From: Candidatus Rifleibacteriota bacterium | Lineage (GTDB): Bacteria > Riflebacteria > Ozemobacteria > Ozemobacterales > Ozemobacteraceae | NCBI GenBank assembly: GCA_029564115.1 | Contig: JAKQQP010000651.1 | Location: 1 to 34,369 of the forward strand | Length of the DNA: 34,369 nt | Direction: 5' to 3' | In this document: positions 25,205-33,934 of the stretch, in pieces | How the letters are laid out: each line of letters starts with the position of its first letter | Position numbering within the stretch: position 1 is the first letter of the stretch | Position numbers and translations under genes: made by a program | The notes under the pieces: generated by a model | Database searches by the model: none | What the model was told of the DNA's origin: nothing | What the model saw: only the letters and a program-made list of their open reading frames with translations

Positions 25205-27346
25205 GTGACAACCGAAACCAGACAGGGCACCAGACAGCCCGACAAGTCCAAAGCAGAACGCGAATTTTCACGCATAAAAGAAGGACTTAAAGCAAATCAG
25301 GCCAAAATAGCCGAAAGCCTGCGACAAAGAGTTGGAACCGGCGACTGGAAAGTCTCTGAAATAGACTGCCAGCTCGACAACGGCAAAGAAAAAATCGACA
25401 TGGTGTTCAGCGCACCAGACGGAAAAAAAGAAAAATTCATCATCGTCGATATCTCTATTCCGCATCTCGGCGTCGGCCAGAAATACGGTCTTCCAGGCAA
25501 GGCAAAGCTGTTTCAGAAAGAACGCGAAGTATCAGCACTGCGCATCAAGAAAGCAATCATTCTTATTCGCAAAGGCACCGAAAGCGTCAGCACGCAGCCC
25601 GGGCGAATTCGCTGCCCAATTATCGAAGTTCAGCTCGAAAACATCGTTAAGCCTGAACCCGTAGAAAAGCCCGCCGAAAAACCGGCGACAAACGATCGCA
25701 ACAACCGCAACAATCGGGACAACCGCAGCAACCAAAGCAATCGGCGCCCAGAAAACAACGCTCCCCAGAGCCAGGCAAGCGAAACCGCAAAATCGGCAGA
25801 AGCCAAAGTCAACATCAGCACCGAAGGCGTTTCGCAAGATCTCCTCTTCGCTCTCAAAGAAGCAATTGTACACGAATGCCTGTCGACGATGCACAAAAGA
25901 TGCAACAAGTATATCCGCAAAGGCTTGTGGCGATGGATCGAGCGCGAAATAATGGACCCTAATATTCACTTTTTTCTGATAATACTATCAAGCATATATC
26001 AAGGAAAAACAGGTGAAATCCTCAGCCGCCGTTTTAAAGCCGTCGAAGACTACTCAGGTAAGCCCGAAGAGATTATTGCGGCCATTTTTTCAAAAGAAAA
26101 CAATTTGGCTGACGAAATAAAAAAAGACTCTGAAAGGCATCGCAGAGCTCTGACCAAGTTTCTCGTCTGCTTCAGCCAGACTCCGCCATTCGAATATCTG
26201 AAGTCGGTTTTTCTGAAGGACTTCAGAAGCTATAACGATGGTCTGAGAGCCAGAATGTCGGTCTACTCAACCCTCGAACAACTCCTTGATCGCTGCGGCT
26301 TTGAAGGCGAAAAAGAAACCCGTTACCCCCTCGAGATACTTGACGAGCTTAAAATCTTTCAGGGCATCATGACTGGCAACTACACCCTCCTCAGAACAGA
26401 TAACGCCAGCAAAAAGCTCAAGCATCTCGTTCCTCAGGTCGAATGGACAAATGAAGACATTTATTCTTTGCGCAACCAGCTGGCCAAAGCTCTGAATCTA
26501 CCTTCGCAAGAATTCAACCTTAACGCCTTTCTGCCCCAGGCATTCTTCCAGGACGCCAAAATTATGGCAGAATCAAGAAAAGAGGCGATACGACTACCTT
26601 CTCACCACTCCCGAAACAACAGCACCGAGAAGCAGCCGGCCCAAGAAGCCATCGCGGCAAAAGAACCCGCCCCGGAAACCCAGCAACAGCCACAAGCAGA
26701 AGCCAGGCCCAGTCGACGCGATCGCAAAACAGAATTCTTTGAAAGACGCAAGGCCGAAAAACTGGCGAGACAGCAGGCAGCCAGGCCGACCATCTCCGAG
26801 AACACCCCGGAAGAAAGCGGTGAAGGTCTGGTCGCCCCTGAAAACGACGCCGAAGAACCCGCGCTCCGACCCATCAGCGCCAAAAATCTTATCAACACCT
26901 CACAAAGAGACAGCGTTGCCGACAGCTCGTCAACACGCGATTTCAGGGCGCAGCCACAAGAAACCGACGAAGCCCGACACCGTTACTTCGAAAATTTTGG
27001 CGGTCATCCCGAAGAAGATTCCGATGCCATAAAACTGGCTCTGGCAATGCTTCGCCACGAACGGGAAAAAGCGGAACAATCGGCTACGCGTCACGCTGAC
27101 AACGCTTCACAAGAAGACATGGCAGACTCTGGAGAGCTGGAAGACAACTACCGTCCACCTCTCAAACCAACTCCAGGGCAGGTCGCAGTCAACGCAATGC
27201 CTCCCCGCCGACCAGCCAGACCTGGAACTACCGACGGTCAAACCAATGGCAACAACCGCCAGGACAGAAAACGTCGCTTCTCCCGCAACTCACCGAATCG
27301 CAACAAAGGAAACAGAAGACCTGGCCATAATGGAGTCAACAGATGA
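25205..27346 (+). CDS. Large hypothetical protein with low-complexity arms, possible degenerate nuclease-like N-domain
   Basis: No known family is recognised. The 713-aa product has four parts. Residues about 30-140 are alpha/beta (EKIDMVFSAPDGKKEKFIIVDIS, then KKAIILIRKG), with a spacing reminiscent of PD-(D/E)xK folds but Ser where Lys is expected. Residues about 155-190 are an Asn/Arg-rich linker (NRNNRDNRSNQSNRR). A helical domain covers about 205-480 and contains Trp- and Cys-bearing conserved-looking helices. A long charged disordered tail ends in a strongly basic Asn/Arg-rich C-terminus that could bind nucleic acid. GTG 25205 was chosen for the GGAG about eight bases upstream. Its stop overlaps the next ATG. 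Base use resembles its neighbours. Confidence 0.7.
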   Translation: MTTETRQGTRQPDKSKAEREFSRIKEGLKANQAKIAESLRQRVGTGDWKVSEIDCQLDNGKEKIDMVFSAPDGKKEKFIIVDISIPHLGVGQKYGLPGKAKLFQKEREVSALRIKKAIILIRKGTESVSTQPGRIRCPIIEVQLENIVKPEPVEKPAEKPATNDRNNRNNRDNRSNQSNRRPENNAPQSQASETAKSAEAKVNISTEGVSQDLLFALKEAIVHECLSTMHKRCNKYIRKGLWRWIEREIMDPNIHFFLIILSSIYQGKTGEILSRRFKAVEDYSGKPEEIIAAIFSKENNLADEIKKDSERHRRALTKFLVCFSQTPPFEYLKSVFLKDFRSYNDGLRARMSVYSTLEQLLDRCGFEGEKETRYPLEILDELKIFQGIMTGNYTLLRTDNASKKLKHLVPQVEWTNEDIYSLRNQLAKALNLPSQEFNLNAFLPQAFFQDAKIMAESRKEAIRLPSHHSRNNSTEKQPAQEAIAAKEPAPETQQQPQAEARPSRRDRKTEFFERRKAEKLARQQAARPTISENTPEESGEGLVAPENDAEEPALRPISAKNLINTSQRDSVADSSSTRDFRAQPQETDEARHRYFENFGGHPEEDSDAIKLALAMLRHEREKAEQSATRHADNASQEDMADSGELEDNYRPPLKPTPGQVAVNAMPPRRPARPGTTDGQTNGNNRQDRKRRFSRNSPNRNKGNRRPGHNGVNR

Positions 27347-27546
27347 GCAAGCTCCCTCCACATATGATCAAGCGCATGATTTTCATGTTCTGCATCATGT
27401 TTCCGGTGCTTCTTTATGCTGAGTATACCGGCAGAAACTCTGTTCTGGTCGCCGCAGTCACCGGCGGCGTCGCCAGTGGTGTTTCTGTGGTATTGTTCCC
27501 CGACCCGGAACACCTGAAGCGCCTGAAAAAAGATGACGAAAACTGA
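27343..27546 (+). CDS. Small membrane protein
   Basis: The 67-aa product has two hydrophobic segments (about 9-26 and 33-53) and a charged tail (DPEHLKRLKKDDEN). It starts inside the stop of the 713-aa gene (ATGA) and overlaps the RuvC-like gene by 14 bases, so the three are translationally coupled. That arrangement is the main evidence that it is real. No family is recognised. Confidence 0.65.
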   Translation: MSKLPPHMIKRMIFMFCIMFPVLLYAEYTGRNSVLVAAVTGGVASGVSVVLFPDPEHLKRLKKDDEN

Positions 27547-28021
27547 AGCAGTCATTGGCCTTGACCTGGCGGACAAACTTGGAATAAGCGTTTTAGACCG
27601 CATATCAGAGCGTCTGCTCTTCAGCGACAGCATTTCGCTGTATCGAGGCGACACTCAGAAGCGCCTGCTTCGGCTGCGCGAGTTTCTGCTCGAAATGTTC
27701 AGCCGCTTCGACCCGGTTGAAGTTGCCATAGAAGACGTTTTTCTTCCGGCCCGGACCTCGCCGAGAACCCCGATAGCTCTCGGTGAGCTTCGGGGTGTCG
27801 CCAGGCTTTGTGCTGCAGAACGCGATGTTCCGGTGTTTTTTTACCCACCGCGCAAGGTTAAACTTGCCGTAACCGGCTATGGCAACGCCAGCAAAGAAGA
27901 TGTCGTTCACTGGATAGAAAACGAGTTCAAGGTCAAGGTAAAAGACCACAACGAAGCTGATGCCATCAGCATCGCGTGGGCCCATATTCTTGAACGTCGT
28001 TTCACCGGGTGCATAACCTGA
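27533..28021 (+). CDS. ruvC: RuvC-like crossover junction endodeoxyribonuclease
   Basis: RuvC cuts Holliday junctions at the end of recombination. The 162-aa product is of family length. The first acidic residue is D11 in VIGLDLAD, in place of the usual GIDPG. The second is E67 in VAIEDVF. The basic segment PPRKVKLAVTGYGNASKEDVVHWI is the characteristic RuvC PxxVKxAVTGxGxAxK block. The last cluster reads DHNEADAISIAWAH, with D143 in the final position and Asn or His where many RuvC proteins have Asp. No ruvA or ruvB is adjacent. The altered first motif makes a specialised RuvC-family nuclease possible. Confidence 0.8.
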   Translation: MTKTEAVIGLDLADKLGISVLDRISERLLFSDSISLYRGDTQKRLLRLREFLLEMFSRFDPVEVAIEDVFLPARTSPRTPIALGELRGVARLCAAERDVPVFFYPPRKVKLAVTGYGNASKEDVVHWIENEFKVKVKDHNEADAISIAWAHILERRFTGCIT

Positions 28022-28033
28022 CCAGGCTGTAAT

Positions 28034-28432
28034 TCAGTGGTGCGTTGTCGACTCTACCAGGTTTTCCTGAAGGTATGTGTCCACTGCGCCATTGAAATAG
28101 AACAGAGCAACACAGAAATAGGGGAAAAGAACGGCCAGCAGCAACACAGTACGTAACCCCAGCCAGATATGGTTGTATTCGTCAAAATACCTTGAAATAA
28201 TGGCTATGTCCAGAAAACCCATAATCGAGCAAAACCAGGCAACCATGCTCAGGTTGCCTTCTGCTTTGAGATATACGAATACCGGGTACCATATCAGTAT
28301 GTAGTCGAGGCTCATGTCAGAGCTCACCAGAGGTGCGAATATATCGGCAAAAGATACTGTCAGCATATAAATCAGCAGCCAGTAAAGAATTATCAGAGCT
28401 CGTTCGACATTGCCCCAGCTTCCCTGTTCCAT
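28034..28432 (-). CDS. Hypothetical multi-pass membrane protein
   Basis: The 132-aa product has about four hydrophobic segments: ALIILYWLLIYMLTVSFADIFAPL, YILIWYPVFVYL, MVAWFCSIMGFLDIAII and LRTVLLLAVLFPYFCVALFYF. Start ATG 28432 was chosen because GAGAGG lies seven bases upstream. A longer frame to 28519 adds 29 very basic residues that look untranslated. The gene converges with the RuvC-like gene, with 12 bases between the stops. No family is recognised. Confidence 0.65.
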   Translation of the reverse strand: MEQGSWGNVERALIILYWLLIYMLTVSFADIFAPLVSSDMSLDYILIWYPVFVYLKAEGNLSMVAWFCSIMGFLDIAIISRYFDEYNHIWLGLRTVLLLAVLFPYFCVALFYFNGAVDTYLQENLVESTTHH

Positions 28433-28760
28433 GGCATAACCTCTCTTGCCCGACACCCGGGTCTGAATATGTTCCAGTCGTTTCCGGCGGCGGTGTTTAT
28501 ATAACGCAAACAGCCGCACATCAGCGCTAGCTGGCGATATTTGGTATTCCTCTGCAACAATCTATATTTATCTGCCGTCGCTAACAAATATAATCTTATT
28601 TGGAGCAACACTCAACCACATTTTTTACCTTACCGGATTTAAGCCTGGTAAAGCACATTTTCATCCGGGTCTTGCCATTTCGTTGTTGCCTTCAACCGAT
28701 GAACCATGATAGCTTTATCTATGTGACTTTCCATTAGAGAGATCAACAGAAACAAACGTT
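28433..28760. other. Divergent intergenic region
   Basis: The region lies between the - strand membrane gene and the + strand PH-domain-like gene and must hold promoters for both. A TATATA near 28498-28503 could be a -10 for the - strand gene, but its -35 is poor. An imperfect inverted repeat TTACCGG/CCTGGTAA lies at about 28629-28650. No coding potential or RNA gene is seen. Confidence 0.4.
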
Positions 28761-29249
28761 ATGAAAAGAAATTACCAGGCGCCGTGGAGCAGATCACTCT
28801 TTGCCATTTCTTCCATTACGACAATATTGTGCCTGGGCATTGCTGCCGGCTTTATTTTTAGCAGCCACAGTAAAATAACATGGGTCGCTTTTTTTCCACT
28901 GGCTCTCATCACAGCCGGGGCGTTATTCACGATTCGCAGCTACACAATCGCGCCTGACGCAATTTTTATTCATCGACTATTCTGGGCAACACGGCTACCG
29001 CTGAAAGGTCTGCGGTCTGCACGATTTGAACCAGATATTATGAGTGGAAGCATTCGTACGTTTGGAAATGGCAAACTATTCTCGTTTTCAGGATTTTTTC
29101 ACAATAAAACACTGGGTACTTACCGTGCGTTTGTCACTGATCCGAGCTTAACAATAGTGCTGCGTTTTCCTTCGCACACTGTGGTCATTTCGCCAGCCAC
29201 ACCGGAAGAATTCGTAAAACACATCGAGATCACAGATCTCACTCATTGA
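28761..29249 (+). CDS. Membrane protein with bacterial PH-like domain
   Basis: The 162-aa product has two membrane helices close together (about 11-33 and 38-57). A cytoplasmic beta-rich domain follows (YTIAPDAIFIHRLFWATRLPLKGLRSARF, then TYRAFVTDPSLTIVLRFPSHTVVISPATPEEFVKHI). This pattern is typical of bacterial PH-domain (bPH) membrane proteins of unknown role: an IHRLFWATRLPL strand pair, a Gly-rich middle and a final SPATPEEFV helix start. The ribosome site (AGAGAG) is weak. It is monocistronic as far as can be seen. Confidence 0.75.
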   Translation: MKRNYQAPWSRSLFAISSITTILCLGIAAGFIFSSHSKITWVAFFPLALITAGALFTIRSYTIAPDAIFIHRLFWATRLPLKGLRSARFEPDIMSGSIRTFGNGKLFSFSGFFHNKTLGTYRAFVTDPSLTIVLRFPSHTVVISPATPEEFVKHIEITDLTH

Positions 29250-29387
29250 ACAGCGAAAATTCAAGCTTAGAAAAAACACACAGAATGTTTTTTCCAGATT
29301 TTATACTCATGCAGCCAACTGCAAAAAGCCCTGCACATGACAGTCTACAGTCAAATTGCCGCAATTGTTGCGCCAGACAAAGATTTG

Positions 29388-29401
29388 TGATAAGTTTATC
29401 A
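29388..29401 (+). promoter_or_regulatory. Palindrome in the csp leader
   Basis: TGATAA and TTATCA form a 14-base palindrome with a two-base centre, about 60 bases before the cold-shock gene and within a 212-base gap that otherwise shows no gene. It could be an operator, or its AT-rich core may belong to a promoter. No convincing -35/-10 pair was found. Confidence 0.3.
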
Positions 29402-29461
29402 AACGAACTTTTGCAGGGATCGCCGCAAAGTTGAAGCATTAATTATTTCAGGAGAATTGCA

Positions 29462-29662
29462 ATGCAAAGTCGTGTGAAGTGGTTTGACAACGTCAAGGGC
29501 TACGGCTTCATCGAAAGTCAGGAAGGCCAGGATATTTTCGTTCATTACAAGCAGATAGAAGGCGATGGCTACAAAACTCTGCGCGAAGGCCAGCAGGTTG
29601 AATTTGAGCTTTCCAAAGGTGATAAGGGCCCACTGGCTATGAACGTCAGGTTGCTCGCGTGA
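29462..29662 (+). CDS. csp: Cold-shock domain protein (CspA family)
   Basis: The 66-aa protein is a single cold-shock OB-fold that binds single-stranded RNA or DNA. RNP1 is KGYGFIE (residues 12-18) and RNP2 is DIFVHY (25-30), and the end is PLAMNVRL. Length and motifs are typical. AGGAG precedes the ATG by about seven bases. It is followed at once by a strong intrinsic terminator, so it is a single-gene unit. Confidence 0.96.
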   Translation: MQSRVKWFDNVKGYGFIESQEGQDIFVHYKQIEGDGYKTLREGQQVEFELSKGDKGPLAMNVRLLA

Positions 29663-29680
29663 GTTTCAATTGAATTTTAT

Positions 29681-29722
29681 GGGGCGATGACGGCTTTCCG
29701 TTTCGCCCCTTATTTTATTTTT
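29681..29722 (+). terminator. Intrinsic terminator of csp
   Basis: GGGGCGA (29681-29687) pairs with TCGCCCC (29703-29709). An inner ACGG/CCGT pair closes the hairpin, and a T-rich tail (29710-29722) follows. Confidence 0.9.
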
Positions 29723-29760
29723 ATAACCTTAAGTTTTATTGAAGGGATGTTTATCAAACG

Positions 29761-31293
29761 ATGGAAGAACTGAAACTGAATTCGACCCAGGAACAGCGCC
29801 TGCAGGTTATCGAAGAACTCAGAAAAGATGGAATCGACCCCTATGGACAGCGCTACGACCGCACCCACTCATCAGAAACAGCCAGGGCAGAATTCGAAAA
29901 AGCCGAAGCTGAAGCTGTCGAAAAAGAACATTTCATGACAGCTGCGATGAAGCTGGCCGGACGTATAGTCGCCAAGCGAGACCAGGGCAAAACCGCCTTC
30001 ATTCACATTTCTGATCAGGCTGGTAAAATTCAGGTATACATCCGCAAAGACGTCATTGGTGAAGAAAATTTTGCCCTTCTCAAAAGGCTTTATGCCGGCG
30101 ACATCATCGGCGTCGAAGGCCCCGCATTCAGAACCAAGACCGGCGAAGTTTCGATCAGAGCAGAAAAGATCACCATTCTCTCGAAGTCTATCAACCCGCC
30201 CCCCGAAAAATTTCACGGCCTGACCGATGTCGAACTTCGCTATCGCCAGCGCTACGTCGATCTCATGTCAAACCCCGAAGTCCGCGACACCTTCATGAAG
30301 CGTAGCCAGATCATGCAAAGCATTCGCGAATACATGACCGAGAATGGTTATCTCGAAGTAGAAACTCCAATGATGCACCCAGTTGCCGGCGGCGCCGCCG
30401 CCAGACCGTTCATCACCCACCACAATGCGCTCGATATGGAACTCTATCTGCGCATCGCCCCGGAACTTTATCTCAAACGGCTGCTGGTTGGTGGCTTTGA
30501 AAGAGTCTTTGAAATCAACCGCAATTTCCGCAACGAAGGTATTTCGATCAAACACAACCCCGAATTTACCATGATGGAAGTCTACCAGGCCTACGGCGAC
30601 ATGGAAACCATGATGGATCTCTCGGAAGAAGTCATCTGCCACGCTGCCAAAAAGTTTTTTCCTGACATGAAAGTAACGTATCAGGAACGCGAACTTGACT
30701 TTGGCCGCCCCTGGAGACGCGTCAGCATGCTTGACCTGGTCAAAGAAGTTACCGGTTGCAGCGAACTGTCATACAGCTGCTCACGTGAACTCGCTGCAGA
30801 ACAGGCCAAGAAACTGCATGTTCCGATTGAGAAGAATGACAGCGCCGCTAAAATCATCGTCAAAATTTTCGAAGAAAAAATCGAAGCCACTCTCATGGAC
30901 CCGACTTTCGTCTTTGGCTACCCCAAAGAAACCTCGCCTCTGGCAAAAGGCAGCAAAGACGATCCCGCCAAAGTCGACCGTTTTGAGCTGTTTATCTATG
31001 GCCGTGAAATAGGCAACGCTTTTTCAGAACTCAATGACTCTGAAGATCAGCTGGCCCGCTTCGAAAACCAGATATCGCAGCGCGAAGCCGGCGATGACGA
31101 AGCTCATCAGATGGATTCAGACTATGTCAACGCCCTCAGATACGGTATGCCACCGGCAGGTGGTCTGGGTCTCGGCATTGACAGAATTGTCATGCTGCTG
31201 ACTGACTCAGCATCAATCCGCGACGTCATTCTGTTTCCGACTCTGCGCAAGCGCAGCGTCTCTGTGGCAGAAAACGAAAAAAGCGAAGAATAA
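29761..31293 (+). CDS. lysS: Lysyl-tRNA synthetase, class II
   Basis: LysS charges tRNA-Lys. The 510-aa product has the N-terminal OB-fold anticodon domain (about 65-165, with GRIVAKRDQGKTAFIHISD). The class II catalytic core follows: motif 2 around INRNFRNEGIS...HNPEFTMME, and motif 3 GLGLGIDRIVMLLTDSASIRDV. The length is typical (about 500). The ATG lies 13 bases after AAGGGA. It runs into a strong terminator. Confidence 0.97.
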   Translation: MEELKLNSTQEQRLQVIEELRKDGIDPYGQRYDRTHSSETARAEFEKAEAEAVEKEHFMTAAMKLAGRIVAKRDQGKTAFIHISDQAGKIQVYIRKDVIGEENFALLKRLYAGDIIGVEGPAFRTKTGEVSIRAEKITILSKSINPPPEKFHGLTDVELRYRQRYVDLMSNPEVRDTFMKRSQIMQSIREYMTENGYLEVETPMMHPVAGGAAARPFITHHNALDMELYLRIAPELYLKRLLVGGFERVFEINRNFRNEGISIKHNPEFTMMEVYQAYGDMETMMDLSEEVICHAAKKFFPDMKVTYQERELDFGRPWRRVSMLDLVKEVTGCSELSYSCSRELAAEQAKKLHVPIEKNDSAAKIIVKIFEEKIEATLMDPTFVFGYPKETSPLAKGSKDDPAKVDRFELFIYGREIGNAFSELNDSEDQLARFENQISQREAGDDEAHQMDSDYVNALRYGMPPAGGLGLGIDRIVMLLTDSASIRDVILFPTLRKRSVSVAENEKSEE

Positions 31294-31302
31294 GCCACTG
31301 CT

Positions 31303-31337
31303 AAAAAAAATCCCCCGGAACCCGGGGGATTTTTTTG
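31303..31337. terminator. Bidirectional terminator between lysS and the metalloprotease-like gene
   Basis: ATCCCCCGG (31310-31318) pairs perfectly with CCGGGGGAT (31322-31330) around a three-base loop. Eight As precede the stem and a run of Ts follows, so it can stop transcription from both converging genes. Confidence 0.95.
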
Positions 31338-31351
31338 TGATCTGTAAACCT

Positions 31352-32752
31352 CTATTTTAAACCGCGACGCAGAACCTTAACACGTTCTTTTGCCTGCAAC
31401 ATACGTTTCTGGGCGGCAAGCACCTGCTGTTTGTCACTGTTCGAAGCAGCCATCAGGCGGTTATATTCGGCAAAACATTGATAATAAAGTTCTTGAGCAC
31501 GACCTAGATCGTTAATACTGTCGAATTCACCGGCGGCAGTACCGGGCATTTCGGGGGCGGTGGCGGCATTTTCCGGTAACGGAGCTACAGCACCGCCGGT
31601 TGCTACCGAAGGCTCGATCGAGGCGGCAGGCGACGGCACAATCGGGCTCTGAGCACCAAAGTTGAAAATTCTGCCAAACCAGCTGGAAAGCCTTCCCCAG
31701 ATCGAAGTGCTGGTGGTGGAAGTGCTGGTAGTGGTATTCGTGCTACCGGTGTAACCGGTGGGATTTGCTGGCTGAGCAGTATTGCCGGATGTTGCCACCA
31801 CGAGGCCTGCCTGGGTCAGGTAGGTGTAAAAGTCACGACTGACAGTTCGAGACCCGCCATTCACGTAGTCTAGAAGCTCATTGAGAGTCATGCGCCCCTG
31901 ACTGTTGTCGAAAAGTATTTTAGCCAGGCCGACTTTGTCGTTAGGGTAAAGAGCGACATATTTGCGGCAGAAATCTCGCAGAGAGTAATGTGGGCCGGTT
32001 CTAGAGATTACATTAAAAGTTTTTTCGCGACCACTGCTGATTTTACTGAAGCTGTCGTAAAGAGTCTTGGCGACAAAAAGCTCGTTTCGCGACATCTCGT
32101 TGAAGCTGTTGTTCTGCAGAAACGCCAGTGAACTGATGTTGTTGAGATTGAAGGAAAAAACCATGCCATTGTTTCTGCTGGCGGCGAAGGCGTTACCCCA
32201 GCCCTCGACCCAGGCGGTATTGTCATTTGGCAGAATCTCGTCGAGGTAATGCTTGCCGTCGTTACCGTAGTCGAGGCCACTGAAATTGTAAGTGCTCGGG
32301 TAAGCATTCAACATGGCCACATGACCGAACTCATGCAGAAACAAAAATGTCTTGCTCGAATCAGCAGAAAAACTGTTGATGTAATTATAGAGGTTGAGAT
32401 TGTAGCCGCTGCTGTTTTTTGAAGTGTAAGAATTGCTGTTGCGATCACTTAAAGTGAGAGTCATCGGCTTGGCAAGCTGTTGCGATGTATCACGGGCATA
32501 CTCGTATATCGTTCTGCCATCAGCCAGCTTCAGGTTGAGATAGTTGCGCCAGGCCGACCCGGCGGGTAAATCTGACGGATTGCTGAAACTAACGCTGCGG
32601 TAACCGATTTCATTACCCCAGGAATCTCTGACTACCTGTTCATATACAAGTTTCAGCCCTGCGGAATAAGCCGGCAGAACTGCGCAGAACATCAACGCCA
32701 ACGCAACCGCCAGATATTTTGTCAGCCAACGAAAAGAAGCTGGTTGTATCAT
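31352..32752 (-). CDS. Secreted zinc-metalloprotease-like protein
   Basis: The 466-aa product has a Sec signal peptide (hydrophobic about 12-29, AYS-A cleavage near 30). The HExxH zinc motif is H140-E141-F-G-H144 in FLHEFGHVAML. A candidate third ligand is E183 in WVEGWGNAFA, a spacing compatible with gluzincin-type peptidases. A Thr/Ser-rich flexible linker covers about 335-355, and a Pro/Ala-rich part follows. A short helical C-terminal domain (QELYYQCFAEYNRLM, then AAQKRMLQAKERVKVL) may be a coiled coil. No family is recognised beyond the zinc motif. Substrate and location outside the inner membrane are inferred. Confidence 0.75.
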   Translation of the reverse strand: MIQPASFRWLTKYLAVALALMFCAVLPAYSAGLKLVYEQVVRDSWGNEIGYRSVSFSNPSDLPAGSAWRNYLNLKLADGRTIYEYARDTSQQLAKPMTLTLSDRNSNSYTSKNSSGYNLNLYNYINSFSADSSKTFLFLHEFGHVAMLNAYPSTYNFSGLDYGNDGKHYLDEILPNDNTAWVEGWGNAFAASRNNGMVFSFNLNNISSLAFLQNNSFNEMSRNELFVAKTLYDSFSKISSGREKTFNVISRTGPHYSLRDFCRKYVALYPNDKVGLAKILFDNSQGRMTLNELLDYVNGGSRTVSRDFYTYLTQAGLVVATSGNTAQPANPTGYTGSTNTTTSTSTTSTSIWGRLSSWFGRIFNFGAQSPIVPSPAASIEPSVATGGAVAPLPENAATAPEMPGTAAGEFDSINDLGRAQELYYQCFAEYNRLMAASNSDKQQVLAAQKRMLQAKERVKVLRRGLK

Positions 32753-32785
32753 TTTTTACCTGCTGATTTTAAGAATTATAGGTCT

Positions 32786-32814
32786 ATTATAAGAATCGCA
32801 GCAGGGTACGTCCA
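32786..32814 (-). promoter_or_regulatory. Putative promoter of the metalloprotease-like gene
   Basis: On the - strand TGGACG (32814-32809) and TATAAT (32791-32786) are 17 bases apart, about 35 bases before the start codon. A second TATAAT at 32780-32775 has no good -35. Confidence 0.5.
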
Positions 32815-32914
32815 GACGCCGACGAACATTTTCACAATTTTATTTAACAATAGCTGAAGGGAAGCTGCCTGATAGTCTTTTCAGAAGTAGAAGCGCCGGC
32901 AAAATTGTGGTAAA

Positions 32915-32945
32915 TTGAGCCCGACCAAATAATTCAAAGTACAAT
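32915..32945 (+). promoter_or_regulatory. Weak promoter candidate for the EamA-family gene
   Basis: TTGAGC (32915-32920) and TACAAT (32940-32945) lie 19 bases apart, longer than ideal, and 25 bases before ATG 32971. The rest of the 218-base gap shows no gene. Confidence 0.3.
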
Positions 32946-32970
32946 ACTGAAACCGGACTATTATCAAAAT

Positions 32971-33891
32971 ATGATTAATGGAATAATAAAGGTTGCCTTT
33001 GCGGCATTTTTATGGGGTGTTGCCTACCCTCTCACTAAACTGGCACTGGCAGACGTCCCACCCCTGCTACTCGGGATTATCAGATTCATGATAGCCGGAA
33101 GCGTTTTTATGATCTCAGAGCGCAGCCTGCCCCTGGGCGGAGTGGCGGTCGAAGACCGGCGCAGCTTTGTCGGTCTGGCTTTCTGGGGCGTTTTTATTCT
33201 AATCGTTGGCATGAACTACGGGTTAATCTGGGCACCAGGGATGGCTGCCTCGATTTTATCAGGTACGCCGCCGCTTTTTACGATAATTCTGGCGGCACTC
33301 ATCCTGGGAGAAAAAATTCGAACAGCACAGTTTTTTTCGATTGCTCTGGCCTTGGCAGGTCTGGCACTGCTCGGCAGTGATTTTTCAGACAAAAGCGAAC
33401 TAGCTGCATGGCAGATCTGGGTCGGCTGCCTGCTGACTCTGGTGCCGCAATTTTCCTGGGCAATGTATGGCATAGCCGGAAAGCGGCTGGTCGAACGTTA
33501 TCACTGGCGCCTGATATGTCGTGACACCTTCGCTCTCGGCGCTCTCATGCTTTTACCGCCGGCACTCATCGAAGTGTATTTCAAAGGCGCAGGAACCTGG
33601 AGCAATCAAACCATCCTCATACTGCTTTATCTGGCAATAATGAACTCCGTGGTAACCTACTCACTCTGGAACAGCGCTCTGAAGTCGATACCTGTTTCTC
33701 TGGCCAGTTTTTTGATTTATCTGCAGCCGGTTTCCGGTGCCGTGGTTTCTTATATACTGTTTGGTGAAAAACTCGAGTCTGGCGGTCTAGTGGGAACGGT
33801 ACTCATTTTTGTCGCCCTTACCATCGTTTTGCTGCCGCAAAGAAAGCCGGCAAAAGACGCCAGCACAATTATTGCCGAATCTCGCGCCTGA
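32971..33891 (+). CDS. EamA-family (DMT superfamily) transporter
   Basis: The 306-aa inner-membrane protein has about ten hydrophobic helices in two EamA repeats (about 5-135 and 150-290). Typical marks are AFLWGVAYPLTKLAL at the N-terminus, the GTPPLFTIILAALILGEKI block ending repeat 1, and the LQPVSGAVVSYILFGEKL block ending repeat 2. Members export metabolites or amino acids; the substrate cannot be told. The ribosome site is weak. The next gene starts 44 bases downstream. Confidence 0.9.
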   Translation: MINGIIKVAFAAFLWGVAYPLTKLALADVPPLLLGIIRFMIAGSVFMISERSLPLGGVAVEDRRSFVGLAFWGVFILIVGMNYGLIWAPGMAASILSGTPPLFTIILAALILGEKIRTAQFFSIALALAGLALLGSDFSDKSELAAWQIWVGCLLTLVPQFSWAMYGIAGKRLVERYHWRLICRDTFALGALMLLPPALIEVYFKGAGTWSNQTILILLYLAIMNSVVTYSLWNSALKSIPVSLASFLIYLQPVSGAVVSYILFGEKLESGGLVGTVLIFVALTIVLLPQRKPAKDASTIIAESRA

Positions 33892-33934
33892 TAGTAGAAT
33901 ACAAAGCGAATCAAAACAGGAGCACCTCAACACA

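Noticed and set aside
28433..28519. 29-residue basic N-terminal extension of the small membrane protein
   Set aside because: A good ribosome site precedes the internal ATG at 28432, and the extension is very basic without pattern.
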